A stretch of 42,373 nucleotides of DNA from Sphingomonadaceae bacterium (GTDB lineage: Bacteria; Pseudomonadota; Alphaproteobacteria; Sphingomonadales; Sphingomonadaceae). The stretch covers positions 1 to 42,373 of the forward strand of contig CANGJI010000019.1 of the NCBI GenBank assembly GCA_947454135.1, in the 5' to 3' direction. The position numbers and the translations under genes are program-made. Under the pieces are notes generated by a model that saw nothing but the letters and a program-made list of their open reading frames with translations, did no database searches and was not told the DNA's origin. Position 1 is the first letter of the stretch; each line of letters begins with the position of its first letter. Below, piece by piece: positions 24,805 through 32,594 of the stretch.

Positions 24805-25440
24805 TCAGCCCTGATAGACCCAGTAGCGCGGCCCGAAGCGGGCTTCGAGTTCGGCCAGCTTGGCCTTGTGGATCGCCTGGATCGCCGCCGGGGTCGTGGC
24901 GTCCTGCGCCGGGACTTCCTCCAGCTTCACGCTCGTCGGGTCCTCATAAAGATGCTCCCCGGCGAGCCGCGCATTGTCGTCATAAGGCCAGATAAACGCT
25001 TGCCGGCTCGAGACATGGTACAGCGCATCGGCCTTGGGTGCGTCATAGCCCATGGCCGCGAGGTCCGCGCCCTTTGCCAGCTGGTGGAAGGTGATCTCGT
25101 CGCAGATGCCCCAGTCGTTCACCGCAAGGCGGTCGTCCGAATGCCACAGCACGGCCTGGCCGACGCTGTTGTAGAAGCCCTTCACGCCCTCCTTGCCTTC
25201 GATCACGGCGGGGTTCGCGCCCCAGGTCACGCGGTAGACCGGGTGATCGACCATCATGTCGCTGGCGGTGATATCGTCATAGAGCCCCGCGCCTTCGAGG
25301 TGCACGTGGCGCCAGAAATTGAGCAGGATCGCGCGGTGCAGCGGGTTCGTGGTCGCATTGAACAGCGCCTCGGTCGGGTTCATGCATTCGTATACCGCAC
25401 GTTCGATGGCGTTGGTCGGGATCGTGGTGGCGAGGTTCAT
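24805..25440 (-). CDS. NTF2/SnoaL-like protein of unknown function
   Basis: The 211-residue protein has no signal peptide. Its middle resembles an NTF2-like (SnoaL/cystatin) cone fold: HRAILLNFWRHVHLEGAGLY, a DMMVDHPVYRVTWG segment with His, then VIEGKEGVKGFYNSVG, the usual position of a helix before the beta-sheet. Such folds serve as isomerases, dehydratases or small-molecule binding proteins in catabolic clusters. The C-terminal 60 residues (HLYEDPTSVKLEEVP to RFGPRYWVYQG) are unfamiliar. A good AGAGGA site lies before the ATG. An operator-like sequence lies inside its first codons (25384-25395). I do not recognise a named family and assign the fold with moderate confidence only. Confidence 0.75.
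   Translation of the reverse strand: MNLATTIPTNAIERAVYECMNPTEALFNATTNPLHRAILLNFWRHVHLEGAGLYDDITASDMMVDHPVYRVTWGANPAVIEGKEGVKGFYNSVGQAVLWHSDDRLAVNDWGICDEITFHQLAKGADLAAMGYDAPKADALYHVSSRQAFIWPYDDNARLAGEHLYEDPTSVKLEEVPAQDATTPAAIQAIHKAKLAELEARFGPRYWVYQG
25384..25395. promoter_or_regulatory. Operator-like palindrome inside the NTF2-like gene
   Basis: GCATTCGTATAC matches GCATACGTATGC at 10 of 12 positions and keeps the central CpG. It lies within codons 15-19 of the NTF2-like gene, about 45 bases after the start. An intragenic site is possible, but it may be a chance result of the codons used. Confidence 0.2.
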
Positions 25441-25475
25441 CGTCTTGTCCTCTCGTGCAAATTCAGGCGCGTCGT

Positions 25476-26483
25476 TCAGCTATTGGGCTCGATCAGCACC
25501 TTGCACTGTTCGGTGCGGCGGCGGAGCGCCTCGAACACGCTGGGGGTTTTCTCGAGCGGAATGGTCTCGGTAATCAGGAGGCGCGGTTCCGCCGCACCCC
25601 GGTCCAGCGCATCGAGCGCGGCGTGGTATTCATGGGCGGTGAAGAACGCCGAGGTGATCAGCCGCACTTCCTTGGACAGCATGGCAAAGCTGTTGAAGGT
25701 ATCGGGCACGGTACACAGGCCCAGCAGCACGATGGCTCCGCGGGCGCGGACCTGCTCCACCCCTTGCGCGATCAGCCCCGGAACGCCGACGCATTCGAAT
25801 ACCACGTCCGCCTTGCCGCCCAGCGCGCGCTCTGCCGCGCCCAGCGGGTCTTCGCGATCCGCCACGAAATCATGCGCGCCCATGCCGAGGGCGCGGTCCT
25901 TCTGCCACTCGGCAACATCCTGCACGATCACGCGCCCGGCCCCCATCCGCCGCGCCCAGAATGCAGTGGCCAGCCCGATCGGCCCCGCGCCAAGGATCAG
26001 CACCTTGTCGCCAATGCGCAGACCCGACATCGCGACGCCGTGCAGCGCCACCGCCAGCGGCTCGATGATCGCGCCGTCAGCAAGGCTGGCGGATTTCGGC
26101 AGCTTCACGCACTGGTTCGGCATGGTCAGCGCATATTCGGCATAGCCGCCGCCCTGCAGGCCGAACTTCTCGCACCATGAGACATTGCCATCGCGGCAAG
26201 CCGGACAGCTGCCACAACTCTTGAGCGGGCTGACGGCAACGAGATCGCCCTTTGCCAGCCCTGCCACGCCCTTGCCGAGTTCGACGACTTCCCCGGCAAA
26301 TTCATGGCCCAAGATCGAGCCCGCGCCCTGCCCGTAGGCGGGATCCTCGGTCATATGCAGGTCGGAACCGCAGATGCCGCAGCGGCCCACCTTGACCACG
26401 ACTTCGCCCTCACCCGGCGTGGGATCGGGCACGTTCTCGATGATCAGCGGCTTGTGCAGGCCCTGCATGACGGCGGCGCGCAT
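25476..26483 (-). CDS. Zinc-dependent alcohol dehydrogenase (MDR family)
   Basis: The 335-residue medium-chain dehydrogenase has catalytic zinc ligands Cys38 (CGICGSD), His60 and Glu61 (GHEFAGEV), the four structural-zinc cysteines at 90, 93, 96 and 104 (CGSCPAC...WC), and a Rossmann motif LILGAGPIGLA near 165. The structure matches threonine/sorbitol/butanediol dehydrogenase-like enzymes, which oxidise secondary alcohols with NAD(P). In this operon it may oxidise a benzylic or side-chain alcohol made by the flavocytochrome to a ketone. A GAGGAG site precedes the ATG. It lies 25 bases after the SDR 2 gene. Confidence 0.9.
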   Translation of the reverse strand: MRAAVMQGLHKPLIIENVPDPTPGEGEVVVKVGRCGICGSDLHMTEDPAYGQGAGSILGHEFAGEVVELGKGVAGLAKGDLVAVSPLKSCGSCPACRDGNVSWCEKFGLQGGGYAEYALTMPNQCVKLPKSASLADGAIIEPLAVALHGVAMSGLRIGDKVLILGAGPIGLATAFWARRMGAGRVIVQDVAEWQKDRALGMGAHDFVADREDPLGAAERALGGKADVVFECVGVPGLIAQGVEQVRARGAIVLLGLCTVPDTFNSFAMLSKEVRLITSAFFTAHEYHAALDALDRGAAEPRLLITETIPLEKTPSVFEALRRRTEQCKVLIEPNS

Positions 26484-26508
26484 GGGTATGGCTCCTCAGT
26501 GTGCCGGC

Positions 26509-27279
26509 TTAGTGCGCCGTCTGGCCGCCATCGATGGGAATCGTGGCGCCATTGATGAAGCTCGCCGCATCCGAACACAGGTGCAGCACGGTGCCCGCGA
26601 TCTCCTCAGGCTGCGCGGCGCGGCCGCTGACGTTGCCGGCAAAGAACGCGGCGCGGAAGCTGGGATCATCCGCCCAGTGCTGCGTCATCGGGGTGACGAC
26701 GAAGCCGGGCGCAATGGCGTTCACGCGGATGTTCTGCTGCGCGTACTCGACCGCAGCCGCCTTGGTCAGGCCGGAAACCGCATGCTTCATCGCGCAGTAG
26801 ACGCTCATGTTCGGGTCCGCGATCAGCGCGCCGACCGAAGCCGTGTTGACGATGGCACCGCCGCCGACTTTCAGGAAATGCCGGATTTCCGCCTGCATCG
26901 CGAAGAACACGCCCTTGAAGTCGACATCGATGGCGAGGTTCATTTCCTCCACCGTCACTTCATGGATCGGGCGCTGCGGCGGCAGCACGCCCGCGTTGTT
27001 AAACGCGGCGTCCATGCGGCCATAGCGCTGCACGCAGGCCGCCACGAGCGCGTCCATAGCGGCGGCATCGGCCACGTTGGCATGCTGGAAGGAGGCCTCG
27101 CCGCCCGCCTGCTTGATGATCGCAACCGTCTCTTCCGCGCGCGGATCGATATCGCCGATGATGACCTTGGCCCCCGCACCCGCAAACGCAACGCAGGCCG
27201 CGCGGCCAATGCCGGTCGCTCCGCCGGTGACGAGGACTGCCTTGTCGGCAAAGACTCCCTCGAAGCTCATTCCTGCCAT
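26509..27279 (-). CDS. Short-chain dehydrogenase/reductase (SDR 2)
   Basis: The 256-residue classical SDR has TGGATGIG (18-25), Asp43 favouring NAD, NNAG (94-97), Ser148, Tyr161 and Lys165 (YCAMK), and the C-terminal PIDGGQTAH typical of the FabG/glucose dehydrogenase group. The ATG at 27279 is chosen because GGGGAG lies 8 bases upstream; an ATG at 27270 overlaps the previous stop as ATGA but has no proper site. It overlaps the metallo-beta-lactamase-fold gene by 13 bases. The role is probably oxidation of a side-chain alcohol; the substrate is unknown. Confidence 0.9.
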   Translation of the reverse strand: MAGMSFEGVFADKAVLVTGGATGIGRAACVAFAGAGAKVIIGDIDPRAEETVAIIKQAGGEASFQHANVADAAAMDALVAACVQRYGRMDAAFNNAGVLPPQRPIHEVTVEEMNLAIDVDFKGVFFAMQAEIRHFLKVGGGAIVNTASVGALIADPNMSVYCAMKHAVSGLTKAAAVEYAQQNIRVNAIAPGFVVTPMTQHWADDPSFRAAFFAGNVSGRAAQPEEIAGTVLHLCSDAASFINGATIPIDGGQTAH

Positions 27280-28166
27280 GCCGGCTGCTCCCCCTTTGCG
27301 ACCTTGGATGAATTGCCGAGCAGGAAATCGCCCAGCACGTCGACGGCATCGGGAAACGCCTTCTGCACCCGCGCGCGCAGGTCGGCACTGTCCTTCGATG
27401 CGGCGACGAGCCTGGGCCACTCGGCGATGTACTTGCGGCTGAAATCGAGGCCCGAAGCGTCATTCGGGAGGCCGGGTTTGCTGTGCCCCGGAACCACCAT
27501 CACCGGCCCCAGCGCCGCCAGTTGATCGAGCGCCTTGCCCCAGCCTGCAATGGCGGCGGCATCATGCTCGCCCATCCACAGGTACATCTGGTTGTAGACG
27601 AGGTCGCCCGCAAACAGCGCCTTGATCGAGGGCGCCCACAGCGCCGTCGCGTGGGCATGATCGCCCTGCACCGGCCCGATCACCTTGAGCTCCTTGCCCT
27701 CGAGCAGGATCGTGTCGCCCTCCAGCGCGGCGGGCGCAGTGGGATGGCGCGGGCCATTCGCGCCGAGCATCGGCCCCCAGCGCTTCACTTTGAACGGCAG
27801 CGAACGCCAGATATCGGCAGCCACCACCGGATGCGCGACGATCTTCGCATCCGGGAACGCATCCTGCAGCACTTCCATCGCGAAGAAGTGATCCGGATGG
27901 TCATGCGTCACGAAGATCGTGGTGAGGTGCTTGCCGCTATCGAGCACCATGGCAACGGTGCGGTAGGCATCCGCGCGAGTGAACGGCGCGTCGACGAGCA
28001 CCGCATCCTTCTCGCCCTCGATCAGCGCCACGTTGGCATAGAGCGAGCCAGCGCTGGTGCGCAGGACTTCGACGGTCAGTGGCCTGGAACCGCTGGCGTC
28101 CGCCGCATGGGCCGTAGTCGACAGCAGCGCGGCGACGAACGTGAGCAGGGCCTTTCGCAGCATCAC
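27267..28166 (-). CDS. Periplasmic metallo-beta-lactamase-fold hydrolase
   Basis: The 299-residue product has a Sec signal peptide (MMLRKALLTFVAALLSTTAH, cleavage near AHA-AD). The metal motif THDHPDH supplies His88, His90, Asp92 and His93; further ligands are likely in GDHAHAT, AGDLVYNQ and VPGHSKPG. The fold covers lactonases, thioesterases, glyoxalase II and quinoprotein-associated proteins. In the operon it is translationally coupled (ATGA) to the flavoprotein gene and shares its periplasmic location, so it may act on a product of the flavocytochrome or on a lactone or ester substrate. The activity cannot be named from sequence. Confidence 0.85.
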   Translation of the reverse strand: MMLRKALLTFVAALLSTTAHAADASGSRPLTVEVLRTSAGSLYANVALIEGEKDAVLVDAPFTRADAYRTVAMVLDSGKHLTTIFVTHDHPDHFFAMEVLQDAFPDAKIVAHPVVAADIWRSLPFKVKRWGPMLGANGPRHPTAPAALEGDTILLEGKELKVIGPVQGDHAHATALWAPSIKALFAGDLVYNQMYLWMGEHDAAAIAGWGKALDQLAALGPVMVVPGHSKPGLPNDASGLDFSRKYIAEWPRLVAASKDSADLRARVQKAFPDAVDVLGDFLLGNSSKVAKGEQPAWQE

Positions 28167-29782
28167 AGGATCCCCGATTTGCCGGGAGCAAGGATGTGGT
28201 TCGGATCGAGCGCATCCTTGAGCTTGGCGTTGAACGCGCGGTTCACCGTGCCGAACTGCTCCGCCACGAGGTCCATCGCGTGGACGCCTGTGCGGTAGCT
28301 CGCCCAGCCCCGCTCACCGAAACCGGTGACGAGTTCGCGGTAGCAATCGTCCGCTCGCTTTTCCTCTGCCGGGTCGGATTTGTCGTAGAGCAGCGCGATG
28401 ATGTGATGCAGTTCGCGGCTGCCGATGGCGAACGCGGCGGTATAGTCGAAGCCGTGCTTGCCAAGGATCTGCTTGGCCAGTTCCACCTGCCCCTGCGTCT
28501 CGCTCCCCTTGGCAGGCGCGACCGGCGCAAACCAGGCAAGGCCCCCGCCATCTCCGCGCCAGCGCGCAAGGCCGATCTCGTCGAGGTTGAGCCCGCCCTG
28601 CATCAGCGTGGCGTGGTGGTGGAACCACGGGTTGTCGCCGACATCCTCCTGCGTCAGAACTTCGCCATCGATCGCGGCGAAGGCGGCGCGGATGATCTTC
28701 TCGCTCTCGGCAATCATCCCCTCGGTACCGTAGAGCGCGATATAGGTGTTCCACATGCCGAGGTTGTTGGCCTGCGCGGCCTTGGCAACCGCCTCGTCGG
28801 TGATCGGCTCCGCGCCGGTCCACACCTCATCGCGGCGCTTGAACATCGCGAGCTGGTAGGCCGCGCCCATCATCAGCACCACGTTCGGCACGATATTGGC
28901 AATGCGCAGCGGCCGCATCGCCTCAACGATCCGCGCGACGTCCTCCATCTTCTTGTGGCGCACCACGAAGGGTTTGTAGACCGGAGGCTGCGGCATCAGC
29001 CACATGCCCATCTTGGTCACCACCCCGAAGTTCGACTGGGTGAACAGTCCATCGAGATAGGGCCCGTAGCCCCACTTGAACGCCTGCCATGCGGAAGGGT
29101 TCTTGGTGGAGCCCATGCCGGTGCGCAGGATTTCGCCGTCCGCCAGCACCACTTCCATGCCGCACTGGACCATGAAGTGCTCGCCATAGGGCGTGTAGCC
29201 CACCCCGCGGTCGAGCGTATTGCCAACCGGGCTCGCGATGGGGCCGACGGTGGGCACGTCGATCCACAGCGGCAGGTTGTTCTCGACGAGATAGTCCTTG
29301 AGCTGGCGATAGGTCACGCCCGGCTCGACCAGCGCAGTGCAGAGCTCCGGATCGACCGAAATGATGCGGTTCATGCGCTTCAGATCGAGGATCATCTGGC
29401 CCGGCGCGGCCGTTGTCGTCATGCCGTAGCCCATGTTCTTGCCGGTGGAGACCGGCCAGATCGGCTGGCGGAACTGGTTGGCGATCTTCACGATAGCCTG
29501 CACCTGCTCCACGCTCTCGGGGCATACCGCGCCGACCGGCACATGCTTGCCATAGGGATCGGGGGTGTAGGACTTCTTCCACGGCGAGACCGCTTCCGGA
29601 TCGGCGAAGACCCATTCGTCGCCGACAACCTTGCGCATCGCGGCAACCGCACCCGCAAAATCGCGCTTCCTGACGCCCGGCGCGAGGACGGCCTTGGCCT
29701 TGGCACCCGTGCCAAGGCCTACGGCGGCGGCCCCTGCTGCAGCGCCGCCCAGCAGCGAGCGGCGATCAATATTCGCGGTCAT
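28163..29782 (-). CDS. Flavoprotein of a 4-cresol dehydrogenase / eugenol hydroxylase-type flavocytochrome
   Basis: The 539-residue protein is a VAO-family FAD oxidoreductase. It starts with a twin-arginine-like signal (DRRSLLGGAAAG), so it is likely exported folded. The FAD domain shows VGAVCPESVEQVQAIVKIAN, WPVSTGKNMGYG, and the C-terminal cytochrome-subunit class ending DPNHILAPGKSG. Relatives hydroxylate the benzylic carbon of 4-alkylphenols with water and pass electrons to a cytochrome. The next gene upstream encodes such a cytochrome (ATGA overlap), which favours a dehydrogenase over an oxidase. At the spot where VAO carries its FAD-linked His (GAHMFFSP) I read GGLAWFAP, so covalent FAD attachment may be missing; this comparison is from memory. 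Substrate could be 4-ethylphenol, 4-propylphenol or a methoxylated relative. Confidence 0.88.
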   Translation of the reverse strand: MTANIDRRSLLGGAAAGAAAVGLGTGAKAKAVLAPGVRKRDFAGAVAAMRKVVGDEWVFADPEAVSPWKKSYTPDPYGKHVPVGAVCPESVEQVQAIVKIANQFRQPIWPVSTGKNMGYGMTTTAAPGQMILDLKRMNRIISVDPELCTALVEPGVTYRQLKDYLVENNLPLWIDVPTVGPIASPVGNTLDRGVGYTPYGEHFMVQCGMEVVLADGEILRTGMGSTKNPSAWQAFKWGYGPYLDGLFTQSNFGVVTKMGMWLMPQPPVYKPFVVRHKKMEDVARIVEAMRPLRIANIVPNVVLMMGAAYQLAMFKRRDEVWTGAEPITDEAVAKAAQANNLGMWNTYIALYGTEGMIAESEKIIRAAFAAIDGEVLTQEDVGDNPWFHHHATLMQGGLNLDEIGLARWRGDGGGLAWFAPVAPAKGSETQGQVELAKQILGKHGFDYTAAFAIGSRELHHIIALLYDKSDPAEEKRADDCYRELVTGFGERGWASYRTGVHAMDLVAEQFGTVNRAFNAKLKDALDPNHILAPGKSGIL

Positions 29783-30096
29783 TGGCCGTGCTCCTTGGGA
29801 TCAGCGCTGCTCTTCTCGACCCATGCGGCCAGAGCCTTGAGCTCGGCGGGCGTGACTTCGGTCGGGCGGAAAGCCGGCATCGCGTTCTGGCCATGCCGGA
29901 CGATATATTCGACCGCACTCGCGGGGAGCGCCCTCCCCCGGATCACCGGACCAACATTCTTGCCGTGGCAGTATCCGCACACCGCAGCATAGACCTGCTC
30001 GGGACTGCGCTGCGCCTGCACTTCGCCAAGCTTTTGCGCCGCCTGCGCCGTGCCAGCCAGCGCAAGGCCAGCGGCGATGAAAACCGCCCGCCTCAC
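29779..30096 (-). CDS. Small c-type cytochrome subunit of the flavocytochrome
   Basis: The 105-residue product starts at a GTG that overlaps the SDR 3 stop as GTGA. It has a Sec signal peptide (VRRAVFIAAGLALAGTAQA), one haem motif CGYCH (Cys40, Cys43, His44) and a likely axial Met73 in NAMPAF. The mature size of about 85 residues fits the PchC-type subunit that accepts electrons from 4-cresol dehydrogenase flavoprotein. It lies directly upstream of the flavoprotein with ATGA overlap, the expected pairing for a periplasmic flavocytochrome c. Electrons would go on to the respiratory chain. Confidence 0.9.
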   Translation of the reverse strand: MRRAVFIAAGLALAGTAQAAQKLGEVQAQRSPEQVYAAVCGYCHGKNVGPVIRGRALPASAVEYIVRHGQNAMPAFRPTEVTPAELKALAAWVEKSSADPKEHGQ

Positions 30097-30932
30097 TGGT
30101 ACTTGCCCAGCATCATGCCGCCGTCGATCACGACGTGGCTTCCGGTCATGTAGTCCGAGGCATCGGAGGCCAGCAGCAGCGCCAGCGGCTTCAACTGCTC
30201 GGTTTCCGCAACCGCGCCCAGCGGCACGATCGCATCCCACGCCTTGCGCGCGACGGGATCCTTCTTGAGCCAGCCCCCGCCGATGTTGGTAACGAACGGC
30301 CCCGGCGCAATAGCGTTGATGCGGATGCGGAACTCGGCAAGCTCAAGCCCCAGCGCCCGCACCATGTGCAGCACGCCCGCCTTGGCAGGCATATACGGGA
30401 GGCCGACGATGGGCTCGGTCACCAGCCCCGCGTTGGACGCCGTGCAGATGATCGAACCGCCGCTGCGGCCATTGGCGCGCCCCGGCTGCTTCATCACGCG
30501 CACCGCGTTGCTCACCGTGTAGAACACGCCCGAAAGGTTGACCGAGATCGACTTGTCCCAGCGCTTGTGGTCGTAGGTATCGACCTGCCCTTCGGGATTG
30601 CGATGACCGGCAGGATTCCAGAAGCCCGCTCCGGTATCGATCCCGGCATTGGCAAAGGCGATGTCGAGCCCGCCATAGGCCTTGGCATGGGCATCGAAAG
30701 CCGCCGCGACTGCATCGAAGTCCGATACGTCAAGCCGGTCGAAGCGCACTTCGTGGCCCGCTTCCTTCAGCCGCGCCGCCTCGCGCTCGGCGCCTTCGCC
30801 GTCGATATCGGTCAGCGTCACCATCGCCCCGGCTTCCGCAATCGCCTCGGCATAGGCGAGCCCGATGCCCGAAGCCGCACCGGTGACGAGCGCGGAGCGG
30901 CCCGTGATGTCAAAGCGGTCCAGTGTTGCCAT
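30093..30932 (-). CDS. Short-chain dehydrogenase/reductase (SDR 3)
   Basis: The 279-residue SDR has TGAASGIG (17-24), Asp42 favouring NAD, NAG near 95-97, and catalytic Ser166, Tyr180 and Lys184 (YMPAK). An insertion around residues 101-125 (FWNPAGHRNPEGQVDTYDHK) is longer than in typical FabG-like proteins and also appears in carveol/mycofactocin-type SDRs, so a terpene- or aromatic-alcohol substrate is possible. It immediately precedes the cytochrome and flavoprotein, so it may oxidise the 1-phenylethanol-type product to the ketone. The ribosome binding site is GGAGAGGAA. Confidence 0.88.
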   Translation of the reverse strand: MATLDRFDITGRSALVTGAASGIGLAYAEAIAEAGAMVTLTDIDGEGAEREAARLKEAGHEVRFDRLDVSDFDAVAAAFDAHAKAYGGLDIAFANAGIDTGAGFWNPAGHRNPEGQVDTYDHKRWDKSISVNLSGVFYTVSNAVRVMKQPGRANGRSGGSIICTASNAGLVTEPIVGLPYMPAKAGVLHMVRALGLELAEFRIRINAIAPGPFVTNIGGGWLKKDPVARKAWDAIVPLGAVAETEQLKPLALLLASDASDYMTGSHVVIDGGMMLGKYQ

Positions 30933-30964
30933 TTTCTTGTGGTTCCTCTCCTGCCGCGGCCGCC

Positions 30965-32035
30965 TTATTCGGCGGCTTGCGGTTGTCGTTCGCGGTCGAT
31001 CAGGCGCTGCAGCATGCGGCGCGCGCGCACCCCGCCGCCGTCACCGTTCAGGATCAGCGGGCGCAGTTCCCAGAAATCCTGTCCCCGCATCAGCCGGTGA
31101 CTGTCGCGGATGAGCGGCATGTCCTCCTGCTCGAAGGCGAACTCCAGCGCGCCGCGCATGCCGGCCGTGAATTCGGCATCGCCCAGCGCGAAATCACGCG
31201 CCGTGGCCCAGAAGTAATGCGTGGTATCGGGCGTTTCGGGTGTGAAAGCGTGCAGCGAGGGCAGCAGCGTGCAGTCCTCGCGCGGGGTGCCCGGAGGTCC
31301 GGCGCGGAAATCGAAATAGAGCACGGCGGGCGCGTGCCACACCACCCAGCCATAGAAGTCCTGCTTCACGCCGACGCGGCCCAGCATCCCGCCAATGCCC
31401 TCGGAGAGGTAATCATCGAGGCGGATATACTCGGCGTGAACCGTCTCGCCGTCCTGCCAGAACTTGCGGTCGCCTTCGGTGAAGGCCGCGGCCACCAGCG
31501 CGGGATGGACGAAATTGGCGTGGCTGAGATCGAGAATATTGTCGCTGTAGAGCTCGTAATGCCCTTCCGCGACCGTCGCGCCGCGCACGGCTTCCCACTT
31601 CGGATCTGACAGCCAGCTGAAGTCCGGGATCAGTGCGGGATCGGCCTTGTCTGCATCGCCCATCCAGATCCACAGCAGCGCATGGCGCTCCACCAGCGGA
31701 TAGACCTGAAGCCGGTTTTCGGGAAGCTGACCGCCGGGGTGCGGATTGTGGACGCAGGCGCCCGATCCGTCAAAACGCAGGCCGTGGTAAGGGCACATCA
31801 GCGCCCCTTGCACCACCTTGCCCTGCCCGAGAGGCGCAAACCGGTGCGGGCAGCGGCCCGAAACCGCGTTGGCCTTGCCCTCGCCGTCACGGAACAGCGC
31901 GACGGGTTCTTCGAGGAAGACACGCTGCTGGGGCGCTTCGCCCAGATCGCTCGCCCAGCCTGCAACGTACCAGCAATTGCGCAAGTACGTGCCCACCGGC
32001 TTCGGACCGAGTTTGGGAACCCCAGCTTCGCTCAT
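30965..32035 (-). CDS. Rieske non-haem iron oxygenase, VanA/DdmC-like
   Basis: The 356-residue protein has the Rieske [2Fe-2S] ligands Cys62, His64, Cys81 and His84 (CPHRFAP...CPYHGLRF) and the catalytic iron site in SDNILDLSHANFVHP (Asp169, His172, His177). The architecture matches single-component-type oxygenases such as vanillate O-demethylase VanA or dicamba monooxygenase DdmC, which demethylate or hydroxylate aromatic compounds. No ferredoxin or reductase partner is in the window, so electrons must come from an enzyme encoded elsewhere. It sits between the cupin genes and SDR 3 with small gaps. O-demethylation of a methoxylated phenol or hydroxylation of the side chain are both possible. 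Confidence 0.92.
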   Translation of the reverse strand: MSEAGVPKLGPKPVGTYLRNCWYVAGWASDLGEAPQQRVFLEEPVALFRDGEGKANAVSGRCPHRFAPLGQGKVVQGALMCPYHGLRFDGSGACVHNPHPGGQLPENRLQVYPLVERHALLWIWMGDADKADPALIPDFSWLSDPKWEAVRGATVAEGHYELYSDNILDLSHANFVHPALVAAAFTEGDRKFWQDGETVHAEYIRLDDYLSEGIGGMLGRVGVKQDFYGWVVWHAPAVLYFDFRAGPPGTPREDCTLLPSLHAFTPETPDTTHYFWATARDFALGDAEFTAGMRGALEFAFEQEDMPLIRDSHRLMRGQDFWELRPLILNGDGGGVRARRMLQRLIDRERQPQAAE

Positions 32036-32047
32036 GCCAGCTTCTCC

Positions 32048-32581
32048 TCAGAGATAGAGCTGCTTGTTGATCGGGATATTGTTCTCCCGGCAGTACGTCT
32101 CGTAGTGGTTCATGAACCACCACACGTCGAGCGTCTCGACGTGGTTGCCATGCTCGTCGAAGAACTCGTTGGCGCCCTGCATGTGGAACAGCGCCTTCAT
32201 GCCATTGGGATCATCGGTGACCAGCGTGTGGGCGGTACCCGGCGTTTCGGTGATGAACTCGCCCGGCTTGCACACCCAGTCGTATTCCAGATAGCGGAAC
32301 GAGCCTTCAAGCCCGATCGCCCAGACCCGGCCGCGGTGCTTGTGCGTGCCGATCACGCCCGGGCCCTTGATCCACAGGATGTTGACATAGACGTTGTCGC
32401 GCACGTCGAACGCCAGATGCCGGATCGCGGCGTTGTCGCCGAAGGGTACCCACGGGCTCTCGGCTTCGGAGGCGCCGACATAAGTGCCCTCGACGCCCTT
32501 CGCCTTGATAAGCGCGCCGTAAAGCTCGGGAACATCGACGATCTTGTAGGCCCCGGACGGCGGGGCGGTCATGGTTGCCAT
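32048..32581 (-). CDS. Cupin dioxygenase-like protein A (2,4'-dihydroxyacetophenone dioxygenase family)
   Basis: The 177-residue cupin has likely metal ligands His80 and His82 (GTHKHRG) and His118 (ETPGTAHTL), with WVPFGDNAAIRHLAFDVR before the barrel. Length and pattern resemble 2,4'-dihydroxyacetophenone dioxygenase, which cleaves the C-C bond between a carbonyl and a hydroxymethyl group to yield 4-hydroxybenzoate and formate, and more distantly acetylacetone dioxygenase Dke1. The ATG at 32581 has GAGGGA upstream within the end of cupin B. The tail DVWWFMNHYETYCRENNIPI is nearly the same as in cupin B, showing an old tandem duplication. Substrate not proven. Confidence 0.85.
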   Translation of the reverse strand: MATMTAPPSGAYKIVDVPELYGALIKAKGVEGTYVGASEAESPWVPFGDNAAIRHLAFDVRDNVYVNILWIKGPGVIGTHKHRGRVWAIGLEGSFRYLEYDWVCKPGEFITETPGTAHTLVTDDPNGMKALFHMQGANEFFDEHGNHVETLDVWWFMNHYETYCRENNIPINKQLYL

Positions 32582-32594
32582 GGCTGGCGGTCCC

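Noticed and set aside
28196..29992. 598-codon plus-strand frame opposite the flavoprotein
   Set aside because: Antisense to a VAO-family protein with full domain structure; no ribosome binding site or domain of its own.
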